Below are positions 28,469-39,095 of a stretch of 64,000 bases of DNA, piece after piece. The stretch comes from Flavobacterium covae (lineage in GTDB: Bacteria; Bacteroidota; Bacteroidia; Flavobacteriales; Flavobacteriaceae), in the NCBI GenBank assembly GCA_019565575.1, contig CP067379.1, forward strand, positions 2,170,001 to 2,234,000, written 5' to 3'. Positions within the stretch are counted from its first letter, which is position 1; every line of letters starts with the position of its first letter. Both the position numbers and the translations under genes were made by a program. The notes beneath the pieces are model-generated. The model was given only the letters and a program-made list of their open reading frames with translations. It was not told the DNA's origin and searched no databases.

Positions 28469-29326
28469 CTAATCTTTTATCTGGAAATCTTCAATATGAT
28501 TTTGTTTTAAATTTACGCGAAAATCTTTTGGAGAAACAAGAGTATGCTGTTTAAAGATGCGACTAAAGTATAAAGGATCTTCAAAACCTAATTCATAAGC
28601 AATTTCTTTAACACTTAAATTAGAATTAAAAAGTTTACTTTTGGCTAATGCAATTAGTTTTTCATGCAAAATTTTTTGAGTGGTTTTGCCCGTTTTAGAT
28701 TTGATTATAAAATTGAGCTCTCGGGTTGTTATATTTAATTTTTGAGCATAAAAATTAGGTTGATGTTCAGAGGTAATATACTGATTTATTAAAATCTTAA
28801 AACGATTTAAATCAGTATCTAATAAAACTTCTTTATGAGAAGTTATGATTCTTAGACATAGAAGTAATAAAATCCCTATATAATTTAAAATTAGAAAATA
28901 AGTTCCGATAGTAGTATTCCGTATTTCATCTTCAATTAAATTAAATGGATGTATTATTTTGTTATAATCACTAGTTGAAAGTCTTATGATACGGGTTTGC
29001 AAGACATTTTGAAAAATAACTCCTTGACAACCATATTCTTTAGCTTGTATGTCTAAACAAAAATAATTAGGGTGAAATAAAAGTAATTTACCAGAAAGAT
29101 TTGATGTAAATTCTAATTGTTGATAAGGATAAAAAAATAAAATAGAATGTGATTTGATTTCATATTCTATATTTTCAAACCATATAGATGAAGGTGTTTC
29201 GTTATCAAAAACAAAAATACCATAAAAGTTTTTACTTACTATATAATTCCAAAAATTAGTGTTTTTAAATTTTATAATTGAAACAAGTATATCTTTTTGA
29301 TTGTTCTTAAAATCAATTCTTTCCAT
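28469..29326 (-). CDS. AraC-family transcriptional regulator
   Basis: The C-terminal AraC DNA-binding domain has two HTH motifs (AKSKLFNSNLSVKEIAYELGFEDPLYFSRIFKQHTLVSPKDFR). The N-terminal part looks like an AraC-type cupin sensor domain. The frame extends up to 29380, but MERIDFKNNQ at 29326 is the more natural start. It is divergent from the ABC ATPase gene. The inducer is unknown. Confidence 0.85.
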   Translation of the reverse strand: MERIDFKNNQKDILVSIIKFKNTNFWNYIVSKNFYGIFVFDNETPSSIWFENIEYEIKSHSILFFYPYQQLEFTSNLSGKLLLFHPNYFCLDIQAKEYGCQGVIFQNVLQTRIIRLSTSDYNKIIHPFNLIEDEIRNTTIGTYFLILNYIGILLLLCLRIITSHKEVLLDTDLNRFKILINQYITSEHQPNFYAQKLNITTRELNFIIKSKTGKTTQKILHEKLIALAKSKLFNSNLSVKEIAYELGFEDPLYFSRIFKQHTLVSPKDFRVNLKQNHIEDFQIKD

Positions 29327-29479
29327 TCTTTTTTCTAAATTTATTATTATGAATTTTAAAAAAAAGATTTTTAATATCAATTTTTCTTTTTAAATCATAA
29401 CTAAATCTTATTATTTATGTTGAAAAAATATTTGGATCTTAGATATTCTTGTTATTTTTGTGACCCCTAATTTGATAAA

Positions 29480-30415
29480 ATGCTTCAAGTAAAAAATATT
29501 TCATTCGGATATACAAATACCCCTATTATAAAGGCTATAGATTTTGAGGTTCAAAAAGGACAAAATATTGCATTAATTGGAGAAAGTGGTTGTGGAAAAA
29601 GTACTTTGTTAAAATTAATTTACGGATTATACGATGTAAATGAAGGTAGACTTTTTTGGAACGATAAAATTATTACAGGCCCTAAACAAAATTTAGTTCC
29701 AGGTATGCCATTTATGAAATATATGGCACAAGATTTTGGATTAATGCCTTATGAAACAGTATCTGAAAGTGTAGGGAAGTTTTTATCAAATCAATTGTTA
29801 GCAATTAAACGATTACGTATCCAAGAATTATTGGATATAGTAGAAATGGGAGACTTCTCACGACGTAAAGTGAGTGAGTTGAGTGGAGGACAACAACAGC
29901 GTGTTGCCTTAGCAAGAGTTTTGGCTTTAGAACCCGAAGTACTGCTTTTAGACGAACCTTTTAGTCATATTGATAATTTTAGAAAAAACGCATTAAGACG
30001 TAATTTATTTGCTTATTTGAAGTCTAAAGGTATTACTGTAATTGTGGCTACCCACGATAGTACAGATGCCTTAGCTTTTGCAGACGAAACCATCGTACTA
30101 AGAGGAGGAGAATTAGTTGTAAAAGCACCTTCTAAAGAAATTTATACAAATCCTAAAAACAAATATGTTGCTTCTCTATTTGGAGAAGTTAATGAATTAG
30201 TTATTAATAGAAATGGATTGTCAGAAACAATATTATTATATCCTCATCAACTAAGAGTTTCAGAAGAAGGACAGTTAAAAGCAACTGTTAAGCAATGTTA
30301 TTATAAAGGAGGTCATTATTTGATTAAAGCAGCTTTTAATGGTCGTCCAATTTTTTTTGAACATCGTGAAATATTAGAGTTACAATTAGATGTAGCTTTA
30401 GAAGTGCTTATATAA
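29480..30415 (+). CDS. ABC transporter ATP-binding protein
   Basis: This 311-residue ATPase has Walker A GESGCGKST (34-42), signature LSGGQ (134-138) and Walker B VLLLDEP (about 154-160). The C-terminal extension resembles the TOBE-like tail of importer-type ATPases. There is no permease gene next to it, so its partner is elsewhere. Its 3' end overlaps the convergent TauE/SafE gene by 8 bp. Confidence 0.88.
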   Translation: MLQVKNISFGYTNTPIIKAIDFEVQKGQNIALIGESGCGKSTLLKLIYGLYDVNEGRLFWNDKIITGPKQNLVPGMPFMKYMAQDFGLMPYETVSESVGKFLSNQLLAIKRLRIQELLDIVEMGDFSRRKVSELSGGQQQRVALARVLALEPEVLLLDEPFSHIDNFRKNALRRNLFAYLKSKGITVIVATHDSTDALAFADETIVLRGGELVVKAPSKEIYTNPKNKYVASLFGEVNELVINRNGLSETILLYPHQLRVSEEGQLKATVKQCYYKGGHYLIKAAFNGRPIFFEHREILELQLDVALEVLI

Positions 30416-31170
30416 AACCCACTATAAGACAAAATCCATACATAAATAATAAGAAAGCCACTACTTGTTGAAGAAAAAGAAGGGTGGTTTTTTTAATATT
30501 TTGGTGGCCTAAAAAATTCCACAAAAAGCAGATAATGTAGCTGTTATAGTTAATTTAAAATTATTGTTAATAATTTTAGGTGGGTAAATACTTATCCCTG
30601 AAATATCTATTAAACAAGCAATTACTGCTCCCGTTGCAATAAATGACTCTTTTGTTAGTCCTGCTCTAATTAAAAAAGCACTTCCTAAAGCTCCTTGATG
30701 ATCTGATATACCACCAAAAAAACACTTAAAAATCCGCCAAGACTTAAATATTTTTTATTAAATTCTAAATTTTTTAGTTTAGGTATAACATCGTACAATG
30801 CAAAGAAAATGAGAGAAAAACCAATAAAAATTTTTAAAAGACTTATTCTAAAAACTTTGTCGGCTAATTTATATTCAAACAAGCTATTTTGATTCGTTAA
30901 TAATGTAAGAAAATACAGTAATAAAAGCAGATATTATTGCGGGTATCCCAAATTTTAGAATTACGTCTTTATCAGCCTTTTTACCAAAAAAAAAAACTTA
31001 AAAATAGTATTGAAAAAATGAACAATAGCTGTTAATGTAATTGCTATTTCAACAGGAAAAAATAATCCAAAAACAGGAAGTAAAAAGAGTTCCTAAGCCA
31101 AAACCAGAAAAAAGCGTTAAGTCAGCCCTTACGAGTGCAACAATGCAAATAATAATATAATCAAATCATA
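30408..31170 (-). pseudogene. TauE/SafE-type membrane permease, several frameshifts
   Basis: Read in pieces, the minus strand gives CIVALVRADLTLFSGFGLGTLF, FPVEIAITLTAIVHFFNTIF, FGKKADKDVILKFGIPAIISAF, AGLTKESFIATGAVIACLIDISG and a final helix ending at 30408. These are the blocks of the sulfite-exporter TauE/SafE family. At least four frame changes are needed and no clear start remains. Given the pattern in other genes it may be intact in reality, but it is also the most broken gene here. Confidence 0.7.
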
Positions 31171-31333
31171 GTTTAAATAATAAAAAGAGGAAATCAATTA
31201 AATAACAAAGATCCAATAAAATTAGTATTCATAAACATGTTATATTTTAAATTTTAAAGTTCTGTCTTTTGAGGTTTGTTATTTTAAAGCCGTTTTTTTT
31301 AAAATTATTGATTTGTAAAAAAGAGTTGTAAAT

Positions 31334-31364
31334 TTTGTTAATACTGTAAGTTAAGTTAACTTTG
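31334..31364 (+). promoter_or_regulatory. Promoter of the fabH-type gene
   Basis: TTTG (31334-31337), a 19-bp spacer and TAACTTTG (31357-31364) match the Bacteroidota promoter consensus exactly. The ATG follows at 31394. Confidence 0.7.
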
Positions 31365-31393
31365 TTGGCTGGTTTTTAACTAAAATTTTAAGT

Positions 31394-32401
31394 ATGTATC
31401 ATTCTAGAATTTCAGGATTGGGTTATTATGTTCCAGAAAATGTAGTAACTAATGACGATTTATCTAAAATTATGGATACCAATGATGAGTGGATCCAAGA
31501 AAGAACAGGAATCAAAAGAAGACGCCATGTAAATAGTCCCGAAGAAACAACGACTTCAATGGGAGTAAAAGCGGCTGAAATAGCAATAGAAAGAGCAGGA
31601 ATTAATAAAGATGATATTGATTTTCTGATTTTTGCAACGCTAAGTCCAGATTATTATTTTCCAGGACCAGGAGTGCTAGTGCAGCGTGATTTAGGACTAA
31701 AAACAATTGGAGCGCTAGATGTACGCAATCAATGCTCTGGTTTTGTATATGCTATTTCTATTGCAGATCAATATATTAAAACAGGAATGTATAAAAATAT
31801 ATTAGTCATTGGTTCAGAAGTTCATTCTAGAGGATTAGACATGACCACTCGAGGACGTGGAGTATCCGTTATTTTTGGAGATGGAGCAGGAGCAGCTATT
31901 TTAACACGTGAAGAAGATTTATCTAAAGGTATTTTATCTACTCACTTACATTCTGAGGGGCAATATGCAGAAGAATTAGCTCTTATTGCGCCAGGTATGG
32001 GAAAACGTTGGGTAACAGATATAATTGAAGATAATAATCCAGATGACGAAAGTTATTTTCCTTATATGAACGGACAATTTGTTTTTAAGAACGCAGTAGT
32101 TCGTTTTAGTGAAGTAATTATGGAAGGACTAAAAGCAAATAATTTACAAGTGTCTGATATAGACATGCTTATTCCTCATCAGGCAAATTTACGTATTTCT
32201 CAGTTTGTTCAGCAAAAATTCCAATTAACAGACGATCAAGTATATAATAATATTATGGAGTATGGAAATACTACAGCAGCTTCTATTCCTATTGCACTAA
32301 CAGAAGCTTGGGAACAAGGAAAAATAAAAGAAGGAGATACAGTTGTATTAGCTGCTTTTGGTTCAGGTTTTACTTGGGGAAGCGTTATTATAAAATGGTA
32401 A
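31394..32401 (+). CDS. fabH: 3-oxoacyl-ACP synthase III family protein
   Basis: This 335-residue thiolase-fold enzyme has the KAS III catalytic triad: Cys114 (NQCSGF), His262 (PHQANLRI) and Asn292 (GNTTAAS). KAS III condenses acyl-CoA with malonyl-ACP to start fatty-acid synthesis. It is not next to plsX or rpmF, so it may be a paralogue serving a special lipid. The frame is intact and it has a consensus promoter. Confidence 0.9.
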   Translation: MYHSRISGLGYYVPENVVTNDDLSKIMDTNDEWIQERTGIKRRRHVNSPEETTTSMGVKAAEIAIERAGINKDDIDFLIFATLSPDYYFPGPGVLVQRDLGLKTIGALDVRNQCSGFVYAISIADQYIKTGMYKNILVIGSEVHSRGLDMTTRGRGVSVIFGDGAGAAILTREEDLSKGILSTHLHSEGQYAEELALIAPGMGKRWVTDIIEDNNPDDESYFPYMNGQFVFKNAVVRFSEVIMEGLKANNLQVSDIDMLIPHQANLRISQFVQQKFQLTDDQVYNNIMEYGNTTAASIPIALTEAWEQGKIKEGDTVVLAAFGSGFTWGSVIIKW

Positions 32402-32474
32402 TCTATAAAAAATAATTTTAGAAATAGATGTTAAAAAAAATACGAAGCTTTAACATCTAGTTATTTCAATATCA

Positions 32475-32510
32475 GGAGAAATCATATAACATTAATAATA
32501 TGATTTCTCC
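32475..32510. terminator. Stem-loop between convergent fabH and glycosyltransferase
   Basis: GGAGAAATCATAT and ATATGATTTCTCC form a perfect 13-bp stem. Another stem (TAGATGTTAAA/TTTAACATCTA, 32426-32459) precedes it. Confidence 0.6.
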
Positions 32511-32554
32511 CTTTGATTTAAATAACAAATTAAAGTCTTTTAGAATATCTTTCT

Positions 32555-33526
32555 TTATAGAGAGAAAATCTTTTGTACCCAGTTCGTTAACTTATACTGT
32601 TTCATAATTAATTCATCAATTTTTGTATCAGAATTAAGAAAATTATCAATATTGTCAAGTTCATTAAGGTCGTTTAAATAAAAAATAGAATTAATTTTAA
32701 TCAAATCATACTTTTGTATAGAAGGATTGTTTGTAATTATTTTTTTATTAAGACCCAATGCTTCAAAAATCCTAAAACTCAAACCGCTTTGGTTTTTTCG
32801 TATAATGTCTATTATAACAGAACTTTGCTTATATAAGTCTAATGTTTCAGATTGACTAAAACGTTTTCTTTTAAAAATAATATTAGGATAACAACCTAAA
32901 CATTTCTTCTTAAAGTTATAAATCCAAGATTTTTTACCAACACTGTAAAAGCTAAAAGAAAGTTTTTTCCTTTTTAATATTTCACCTATTTGATTCAATA
33001 ACTCAATTCTTTCGTCAATAGAACCAATGTAAATGAAATTCTGGGTTATATTCTCTGCGGGTTTATTTTCCACAGTATAAATATAATTGGATGTTTTGAT
33101 AAAGCAATGTTCTTTGCAATTTTTAATGTCAAAAGAATATATTTTATCAAAAATACTAGGTGGTAAATGGTTAATCGGATTTCGTTCTATGCTATCATAT
33201 AGGTATGCTAGATATTTATTCGTAAACTTTTTTATTTCTAAATGATACTCAAGCTCTATGAGTTCTGGATTTATAACTAAAATTTGATCTTGTTTTCCTA
33301 ATTGCTTTAATGTTGATAATATATACTCTTGACGTTTTTTGATTTTAGGGTTTTTGCCTAAAAAAATTTTAGAACAAGTATTGGCTAATCGTTCAATAAA
33401 ATTCTTGTATTTTAAATTTCCAATTTTTATATGGTGACTTTCATGGCCTAGTTTTTTAAGTTCTGCAACAATATGATAATCATAATTCCAGTGATCAAAA
33501 CTAATAACACAAATTTTTTGACTCAT
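32555..33526 (-). CDS. Glycosyltransferase, CgeB-like
   Basis: This 323-residue protein has a weak GT-B-like fold. The C-terminal block QSGLSFRIFEALGLNKKIITNNPSI matches the nucleotide-sugar-binding part of CgeB/WbpX-type glycosyltransferases. There is no signal peptide. It diverges from the LPS-type operon at 33594, and a role in lipopolysaccharide or surface glycan assembly is inferred. The frame is intact. Confidence 0.75.
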   Translation of the reverse strand: MSQKICVISFDHWNYDYHIVAELKKLGHESHHIKIGNLKYKNFIERLANTCSKIFLGKNPKIKKRQEYILSTLKQLGKQDQILVINPELIELEYHLEIKKFTNKYLAYLYDSIERNPINHLPPSIFDKIYSFDIKNCKEHCFIKTSNYIYTVENKPAENITQNFIYIGSIDERIELLNQIGEILKRKKLSFSFYSVGKKSWIYNFKKKCLGCYPNIIFKRKRFSQSETLDLYKQSSVIIDIIRKNQSGLSFRIFEALGLNKKIITNNPSIQKYDLIKINSIFYLNDLNELDNIDNFLNSDTKIDELIMKQYKLTNWVQKIFSL

Positions 33527-33593
33527 TTTATTCTAATAAAAAGCGTAAAGATATTAATTTTAAGTTATTTTTGTCCTCATTAAAATTTGTTTC

Positions 33594-34321
33594 ATGGATA
33601 GAGGGATTCAAGACTTATTGCTACAACTAAAAGAAAAAGGGACCAATTTTACGATAGGAACAAGAAATCAGATAAAAACTATTCCTTACGAAGGGAAAGT
33701 ATTGAATGTGAAAATCTTTAAAATTCCTTCATTGTTTAACGGTGTTGTATATAAATTTTTTCGAAAATCAAAAGCAAGACGTTCTTATGAATATGCTCAT
33801 CTTTTAACAAAAAAGGAATAGGGACTCCTTTACCAGTAGGTTATTATGAAAATTTTTCTTTGTTTACTTTGAAAGATAGTTATTATGTATGTGAGCATAT
33901 TCAATATGATTTTCTTTTTAGAGACCTATTAGACTTGCCAATAGAAGAATCAGATCATATAAGAGTCTTAAAAGAATTTGTAAAATTTACTTTTTTACTC
34001 CATAGCGAGGGAATAGAGTTCTTAGATCACTCACCTGGTAATACATTAATCAAGAAAAATAACACAGGAGGATATGATTTTTATCTTGTAGATTTAAATA
34101 GAATGAAATTTCATACCAATATGACTTTTGATCAAAGGATGAAAAATATGGAGAGAATTACTCCAAGACAAGATCAAATAGAAGTCATAAGTGAAGAATA
34201 TGCCATTCTTTATGGTAAAACAAAACAAGAAGTTTTTGAGAAATTAGTATATCATACATCTGCCTTTCAAAAGAAGGTAATTGCAAAGAAAAAGTTCAAA
34301 GAAAAATGGTTGAAAAGATAA
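33594..34321 (+). CDS. LPS (Kdo/heptose) kinase-like protein (frameshifted)
   Basis: Two frames make one protein of about 243 residues. The N-terminal part ends LLTKK; one A is missing near 33815, after which it continues GIGTPLPVGYYENF. The kinase-like motif is LDHSPGNTLI followed by FYLVDLNRMKF, the catalytic HxPxN and D-x-N pattern of the WaaP/KdkA/InaA group. It probably phosphorylates the lipid A-core sugar. It is the first gene of a tight + strand operon and overlaps the next by 16 bp. Confidence 0.78.
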
Positions 34322-35501
34322 AAAATATTTTCAGAGTTAGTTTTTTTCAAAATCCAAAAAATATAGCAATAATTTGGATAATTATTTCGGCTGTTTCAGC
34401 TATAAAACAATTTGCAAGAGGAAGCTATAATAATTATTTAATCTTTAAAAATGTTTTTTGGCATACATTAGAAAAACAATCTTTGTATGCAGAGTATCCT
34501 AGTTTATATTTTGATCATAATCATTATGGTCCTATATTTGGTATATTTATAGCTCCATTTGCCATTTTACCTGATGCCATTGGGATTGTATTATGGAATT
34601 GTTTTAACGCTTTTTTGCTGGTATGGAGTGTTTCTAAACTTCCCTTGAATACCCAAAAAATAAATTTGATTTTATGGATTTGTTTAAATGAATTTATAAC
34701 ATCTAATTTAGGATTACAATTCAATCCAATTATGACTGCGTTGATAATTCTTACCTATGTTTTTATCATTGAAGAAAAAGAACTTTGGGCCGCCTTTTGT
34801 ATAATTTTAGGGGTTTTTATTAAATTATATGGAATTGTTGGGTTAGCTTTTTTCTTTTTCATCAAGAACAAACCTAAATTTATTGGCGGGCTTGTTTTGT
34901 GGAGTGCCCTTTTATTTGTATTGCCCATGTTTATTTCATCGCCTAGTTTTGTTTATCATTCATACATTGAGTGGTTTGAAAGATTAGTAGTAAAAAACAA
35001 CGAAAATGCGTCATTTACTTCTAGACAAGATATTTCTGTAATGTGAATGTTTAGACGTATTTCAGGACATGCAGAATGGTCTAATTTACCTTTTTAGGAG
35101 TAGGAGTCATGCTTTTTGGAATGCCTTATCTAAGATGGTCTGCGTTCAAGGATAGGAAATTTCAATTACTCTTATTGGCTTCAGTCTTAATATTTACAGT
35201 AATATTTAGTTCAGGATCAGAATCACCCACCTATATAATTGCATTTTTTGGAGTAGCCATTTGGTTTGTATTAAAAGGAAAAGCTATTACTGAAGTAGAT
35301 TGGTTTTTATTTGTTTTAGCCATATTATTAACGAGTTTTTCTCCGACTGACTTATTTCCAAAATTTATAAGAGAAAAGTATATTAACCCCTATGCTTTAA
35401 AGGCTCTACCTTGCGTATTAGTCTGGCTTAAAATAGTATATGAAATGTTAGTACTGCCTACTTCAAATAATAATCATACAAGGTTGGAAAATGACAAATA
35501 A
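34306..35501 (+). CDS. GT87/DUF2029-like membrane glycosyltransferase (frameshifted)
   Basis: This multi-helix membrane protein of about 395 residues has a GT-C-like start (PSLYFDHNHYGPIFGIFIAPFAILP). The frame breaks at 35041-35100: a TGA stands where GGA is expected (SVM-GMFRRISG), and one T is missing in TTTTTAGG. Such enzymes use polyprenyl-linked sugars on the outer face of the inner membrane. It overlaps both neighbours in the operon. Confidence 0.75.
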
Positions 35502-36435
35502 TAAAAAAATAGCTGTAGTAATTCCTGCTTATAATGAATCAGGAAATCTAAAAGTTATGGTTGATTCTTTACATCAAGTTTTTTCAACTCTTAATTATGA
35601 ATATAAATTAGTTTTCGTAGATGATGGAAGTAAAGACTCAACATTATCCATATTAAAGAAATTTTCGGAAAAAGACGATAAATTATTTTATATCGAATTA
35701 TCCAAAAATTTTGGACATCAAAATGCACTAAAAGCAGGAGTAGATATTGTAGTAGATTCAGTAAATGCTATTATAACAATGGATGGAGATATGCAACATC
35801 CACCTGAATTATTACCTCAATTATTAGCTAAATGGGAAGAAGGATTTGATGTAGTATATACTATTAGAGAAGAAGATGAAAATCTTTCCCTTTTTAAGAA
35901 AAAAACATCTCGAGGATTCTATAGCTTGATGAACTATCTCTCAGAAGTTAAATTTGAGCCAGGTACCGCGGATTTTAGACTGATGGATCAACGTGTAGCA
36001 AAAGTCTTTTCTGGTTTTTCTGAAAATGAATTATTTATTAGAGGATTAATAAATTGGCTTGGGTTTAGACAATACGGAATTTCATTTCAACCTGCAAAAC
36101 GATTTGCAGGACAAAGTAAGTATACAGTAAAAAAAATGTTCCGTTTTGCACTACAAGGTATCACATCTTTCAGTACACGCCCCTTGTATCTGGCAGTTTT
36201 GCTAGGATTGTTCGTTACATTAGCTTCTTTTATAGGGTACCTTTTTTATATCCTATTTAGTATTTATCATGGACACGTAATTTCAGGATGGGCTTCTCTT
36301 ATAAGTACAGTTGTGTTTTTTGGAGGCTTAAATCTGATTGTTTTAGGAATTATAGGAATTTATGTAGGTAAATTATTTATGCAATCTAAAGGAAGACCTA
36401 ATTATTTAATTCGAGACACTAATTATAAAAATTAA
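35491..36435 (+). CDS. Family 2 glycosyltransferase, polyprenyl-phosphate sugar type
   Basis: This 314-residue protein is a GT2 domain (VVIPAYNESGNL, FVDDGSKDST, ITMDGDMQHPPE, the nucleotide-diphosphate and metal sites) with two C-terminal membrane helices. This is the DPM1/ArnC/GtrB layout. It should load a sugar onto undecaprenyl phosphate, which would feed the GT-C-like protein encoded just before it. The frame is intact and the start overlaps the previous gene by 11 bp. Confidence 0.9.
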   Translation: MTNNKKIAVVIPAYNESGNLKVMVDSLHQVFSTLNYEYKLVFVDDGSKDSTLSILKKFSEKDDKLFYIELSKNFGHQNALKAGVDIVVDSVNAIITMDGDMQHPPELLPQLLAKWEEGFDVVYTIREEDENLSLFKKKTSRGFYSLMNYLSEVKFEPGTADFRLMDQRVAKVFSGFSENELFIRGLINWLGFRQYGISFQPAKRFAGQSKYTVKKMFRFALQGITSFSTRPLYLAVLLGLFVTLASFIGYLFYILFSIYHGHVISGWASLISTVVFFGGLNLIVLGIIGIYVGKLFMQSKGRPNYLIRDTNYKN

Positions 36436-36437
36436 GT

Positions 36438-37214
36438 ATGATTTTATTAAGTTTTGATATAGAAGAGTTTGATATGCCTTTTGAATATGGTAAAGAAATT
36501 GCATTTGAAGAACAAATGTCTATTTCTATTGATGGAACCAACAAAATTTTAGACCTATTAGATAAACATCAGATTAAAGCTACTTTCTTTTCCACCGCCA
36601 CTTTTGCTATGAATGCAAAAACAGTCATAGATCGTATCATTCAGTCAGGACACGAAATAGCCTCACATAACTATTATCATACAGATTTTGAAATAAAACA
36701 TCTTAAAGAGTCAAAAGATAAACTAGAAGAATTAACAGGTAAGGAAGTAATAGGTTTTAGAATGCCTCGTATGTATCCAGTAGATGAAAAAGAAATTCAA
36801 AAAGCAGGTTATACATATAATTCATCTATAAATCCAACGTTTTTGCCAGGACGCTATAATAATCTAAACAAACCAAGGAACTATTTTTATCAAGACCAAG
36901 TTTTACAAATTCCAGCTTCAGTAAGTCCTTGGGTACGTTTTCCGTTGTTTTGGTTATCTTTCCATAATTTACCAATGTGGGTTTATAAACTATTGGCTAA
37001 TTGGACATATAATAAAGATGGTTATTTAAATATATACTTGCATCCTTGGGAATTTATAGATTTAAATCAGCCAGAAAAATTTAATTTCCCAAAATATGTT
37101 GTCAAAAACAGTGGTGATCCATTAATAAAACGATTAGATAATTTTATTCTTTATTTTAAGAAAAAAAATAAAATATTTGGAACATTTAAAGAATTTATAG
37201 CAACAATTAAATAA
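36438..37214 (+). CDS. Polysaccharide deacetylase family protein
   Basis: This 258-residue protein is a NodB-type carbohydrate esterase domain: the metal Asp in SFDIEEFDMPFEYG, ATFFSTATFA, SHNYYHTDF and a late LHPWEF. It would remove N-acetyl groups from a sugar in the polysaccharide or lipid intermediate made by the cluster. It lies 2 bp after the previous gene and 1 bp before the next. Confidence 0.88.
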   Translation: MILLSFDIEEFDMPFEYGKEIAFEEQMSISIDGTNKILDLLDKHQIKATFFSTATFAMNAKTVIDRIIQSGHEIASHNYYHTDFEIKHLKESKDKLEELTGKEVIGFRMPRMYPVDEKEIQKAGYTYNSSINPTFLPGRYNNLNKPRNYFYQDQVLQIPASVSPWVRFPLFWLSFHNLPMWVYKLLANWTYNKDGYLNIYLHPWEFIDLNQPEKFNFPKYVVKNSGDPLIKRLDNFILYFKKKNKIFGTFKEFIATIK

Positions 37215-37215
37215 A

Positions 37216-37968
37216 ATGAAAATATCTGTCTTTATTATAACTTTTAACGAAGAAAATATAATAGCTAAATGTTTAGAAAAGTTATACTGGGCTAATGAAA
37301 TACTAATTGTAGATTCAGGAAGTTCTGATCAAACTGTTGCCATTTGTGAACAATATGGAGCTAAAATAATTTATAATAAATTTGAAAATTTTGGACAACA
37401 AAAACAATTTGCACTTCAACAAACAACTAATAAATGGGTGTTGTCCTTAGATGCTGATGAGGTTCTTTCAGATGAGTTAATAAATGAAATTCAAAAATTA
37501 GATTTAGAACAAAGCACTAAAAGCGGATTTTTAATACCAAGAACACATGTTTTTTTAAATAAAGTCTTTCAATATGGAAATGAAAATAAAAAACCAATTT
37601 TGAGACTATTTGATAAAACAGTAGGAAGTTTTACACCAGATAAAGTCCATGAAACCATAAAAGTAGAAGGCAAAACAGGAGTCTTATCAAATGAAATGTT
37701 ACATTATACAGTCTTTGATATTTCTACTGCCATACAAAAACAAATCAAATATTCTTTGTTGAGCGGTGAACTCTTTTTGAAAAAGAAAAAAAAGGCTTCA
37801 TTATTGAAGCCTTTCATCAAATTTCCCTTCGAATTTATTAGAGTATATTTTATACATCGTAACATATTAAATGGTTACGAAGGGTTTGTGTGGAGTATGT
37901 TTTCAGCCTTTGGAAGTTTTTTAAAATATGCAAAATTGTATGATTTATATCAAAATAAAGAGAGATAA
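37216..37968 (+). CDS. Family 2 glycosyltransferase, WaaE/KdtX-like
   Basis: This 250-residue protein has VFIITFNEENIIAKCLEKL, VDSGSSDQTVAICEQYGA and the DxD-type LSLDADEVLS of LPS core beta-1,4-glucosyltransferases. It is the last gene of the + strand operon. Its 3' end overlaps the convergent GT4 gene by 19 bp. The frame is intact. Confidence 0.9.
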   Translation: MKISVFIITFNEENIIAKCLEKLYWANEILIVDSGSSDQTVAICEQYGAKIIYNKFENFGQQKQFALQQTTNKWVLSLDADEVLSDELINEIQKLDLEQSTKSGFLIPRTHVFLNKVFQYGNENKKPILRLFDKTVGSFTPDKVHETIKVEGKTGVLSNEMLHYTVFDISTAIQKQIKYSLLSGELFLKKKKKASLLKPFIKFPFEFIRVYFIHRNILNGYEGFVWSMFSAFGSFLKYAKLYDLYQNKER

Positions 37969-39065
37969 CAATCCATTAAATTATTTGCAATTACCTCGTC
38001 AGAAAATTGCTGAGCATATTCAAAACCTTTTTTAGAAATGATTTCAGCCTCATGAGGATTATTGAGTACCCATTCAATTTTTTCTTTTATTTCTTCTGGA
38101 TTATTCGGGTTGATATATAAACTATTTGGACCACCAGCTTCCAGGAAAAACACCCGAATGAGTAGTAATAACAGGGGTTTTCGAAAAAAGAGCTTCTATA
38201 ATAGGAATGCCAAATCCTTCAAAAATAGAAGGGTACACAAAAACACTTGCCAACTGGTAAATAATAGCTAATTCTTCATTGCTTACATTTTTTAAAAAGC
38301 TTACTTTGTGTTGAATTTGATGCTTATTTATATATTGATGAATTTCTTTCGTGTAAGGAGTTTCTTTACCTATAAGGACTAAATGAGTGTCTATATCTCT
38401 TATCGCTTTTACTATATTGAGTGCATTTTTTCGAGTTTCTAGAGTTCCTACATTTAATACAAATTGTTTCGGTAAATTAAATTTTTTTAAAACTTCTTCT
38501 TGTAATTCAGTAGCATAAATCATCTTAAATACATCTTGACAACCCTGATAAACAACTTTAATTTTAGATTCAGGAATTTTTAGAAAATGAACAATATCTT
38601 CTTTAGTCTGCTTGCTTATAGCAATAACAAGATCAGCTTCTTGAGCAGCTTTTTTGAATTTATAAAAATGAATTTTTCGATCAAAAAAAGAATATAACTC
38701 AGGATACCGTACAAAAATTAAGTCATGTATTGTTACAATACTTTTAATCCCATTTTTTTGAAGACCGCTAGGGAGTTCTCCCGAAAGACCATGAAATAAC
38801 GCTATTTCATCTCTTTTAAGATCAGATAAAATTCCAAATTGCCTCCATATATTGTAAAACTTCTTATAAAAGCTAGAAAAAGGAAGTTTTTCTTCTACAT
38901 TACTTTTATTAAAAGGAAATAAAACAGTACTTGCTTTTTTAGGATTGTACAAAAAATACTGATTTTCTGAAAAAAAGTAGCAAGGATTCTAACGCAATCC
39001 CTGCTATAATTTCCTAAACCTGTTTTATTATGAAATACGCGTTTAGCTTCGTATCCTATTTTCAT
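37950..39065 (-). CDS. Family 4 glycosyltransferase (frameshifted)
   Basis: Three frames join into one GT-B enzyme of about 370 residues: MKIGYEAKRVFHNKTGLGNYSRDCVRIL (start 39065), then FHGLSGELPSGL...IVTIHDLIFVRYPELY, FVLNVGTLETRKN and the donor-site E-x7-E block EGFGIPIIEALFSKTPVIT, then the C-terminus to 37950. Shifts lie near 38960 and 38140. It uses a nucleotide sugar and probably extends the same glycan as its neighbours. Confidence 0.85.
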
Positions 39066-39095
39066 TTATTTAAATGTTTATGCTATTAATTGAGG

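Noticed and set aside
30420..30500. Terminator between the ABC ATPase and the TauE/SafE gene
   Set aside because: The possible CCACT/GGTGG stem is weak, and the TauE/SafE coding region covers it.
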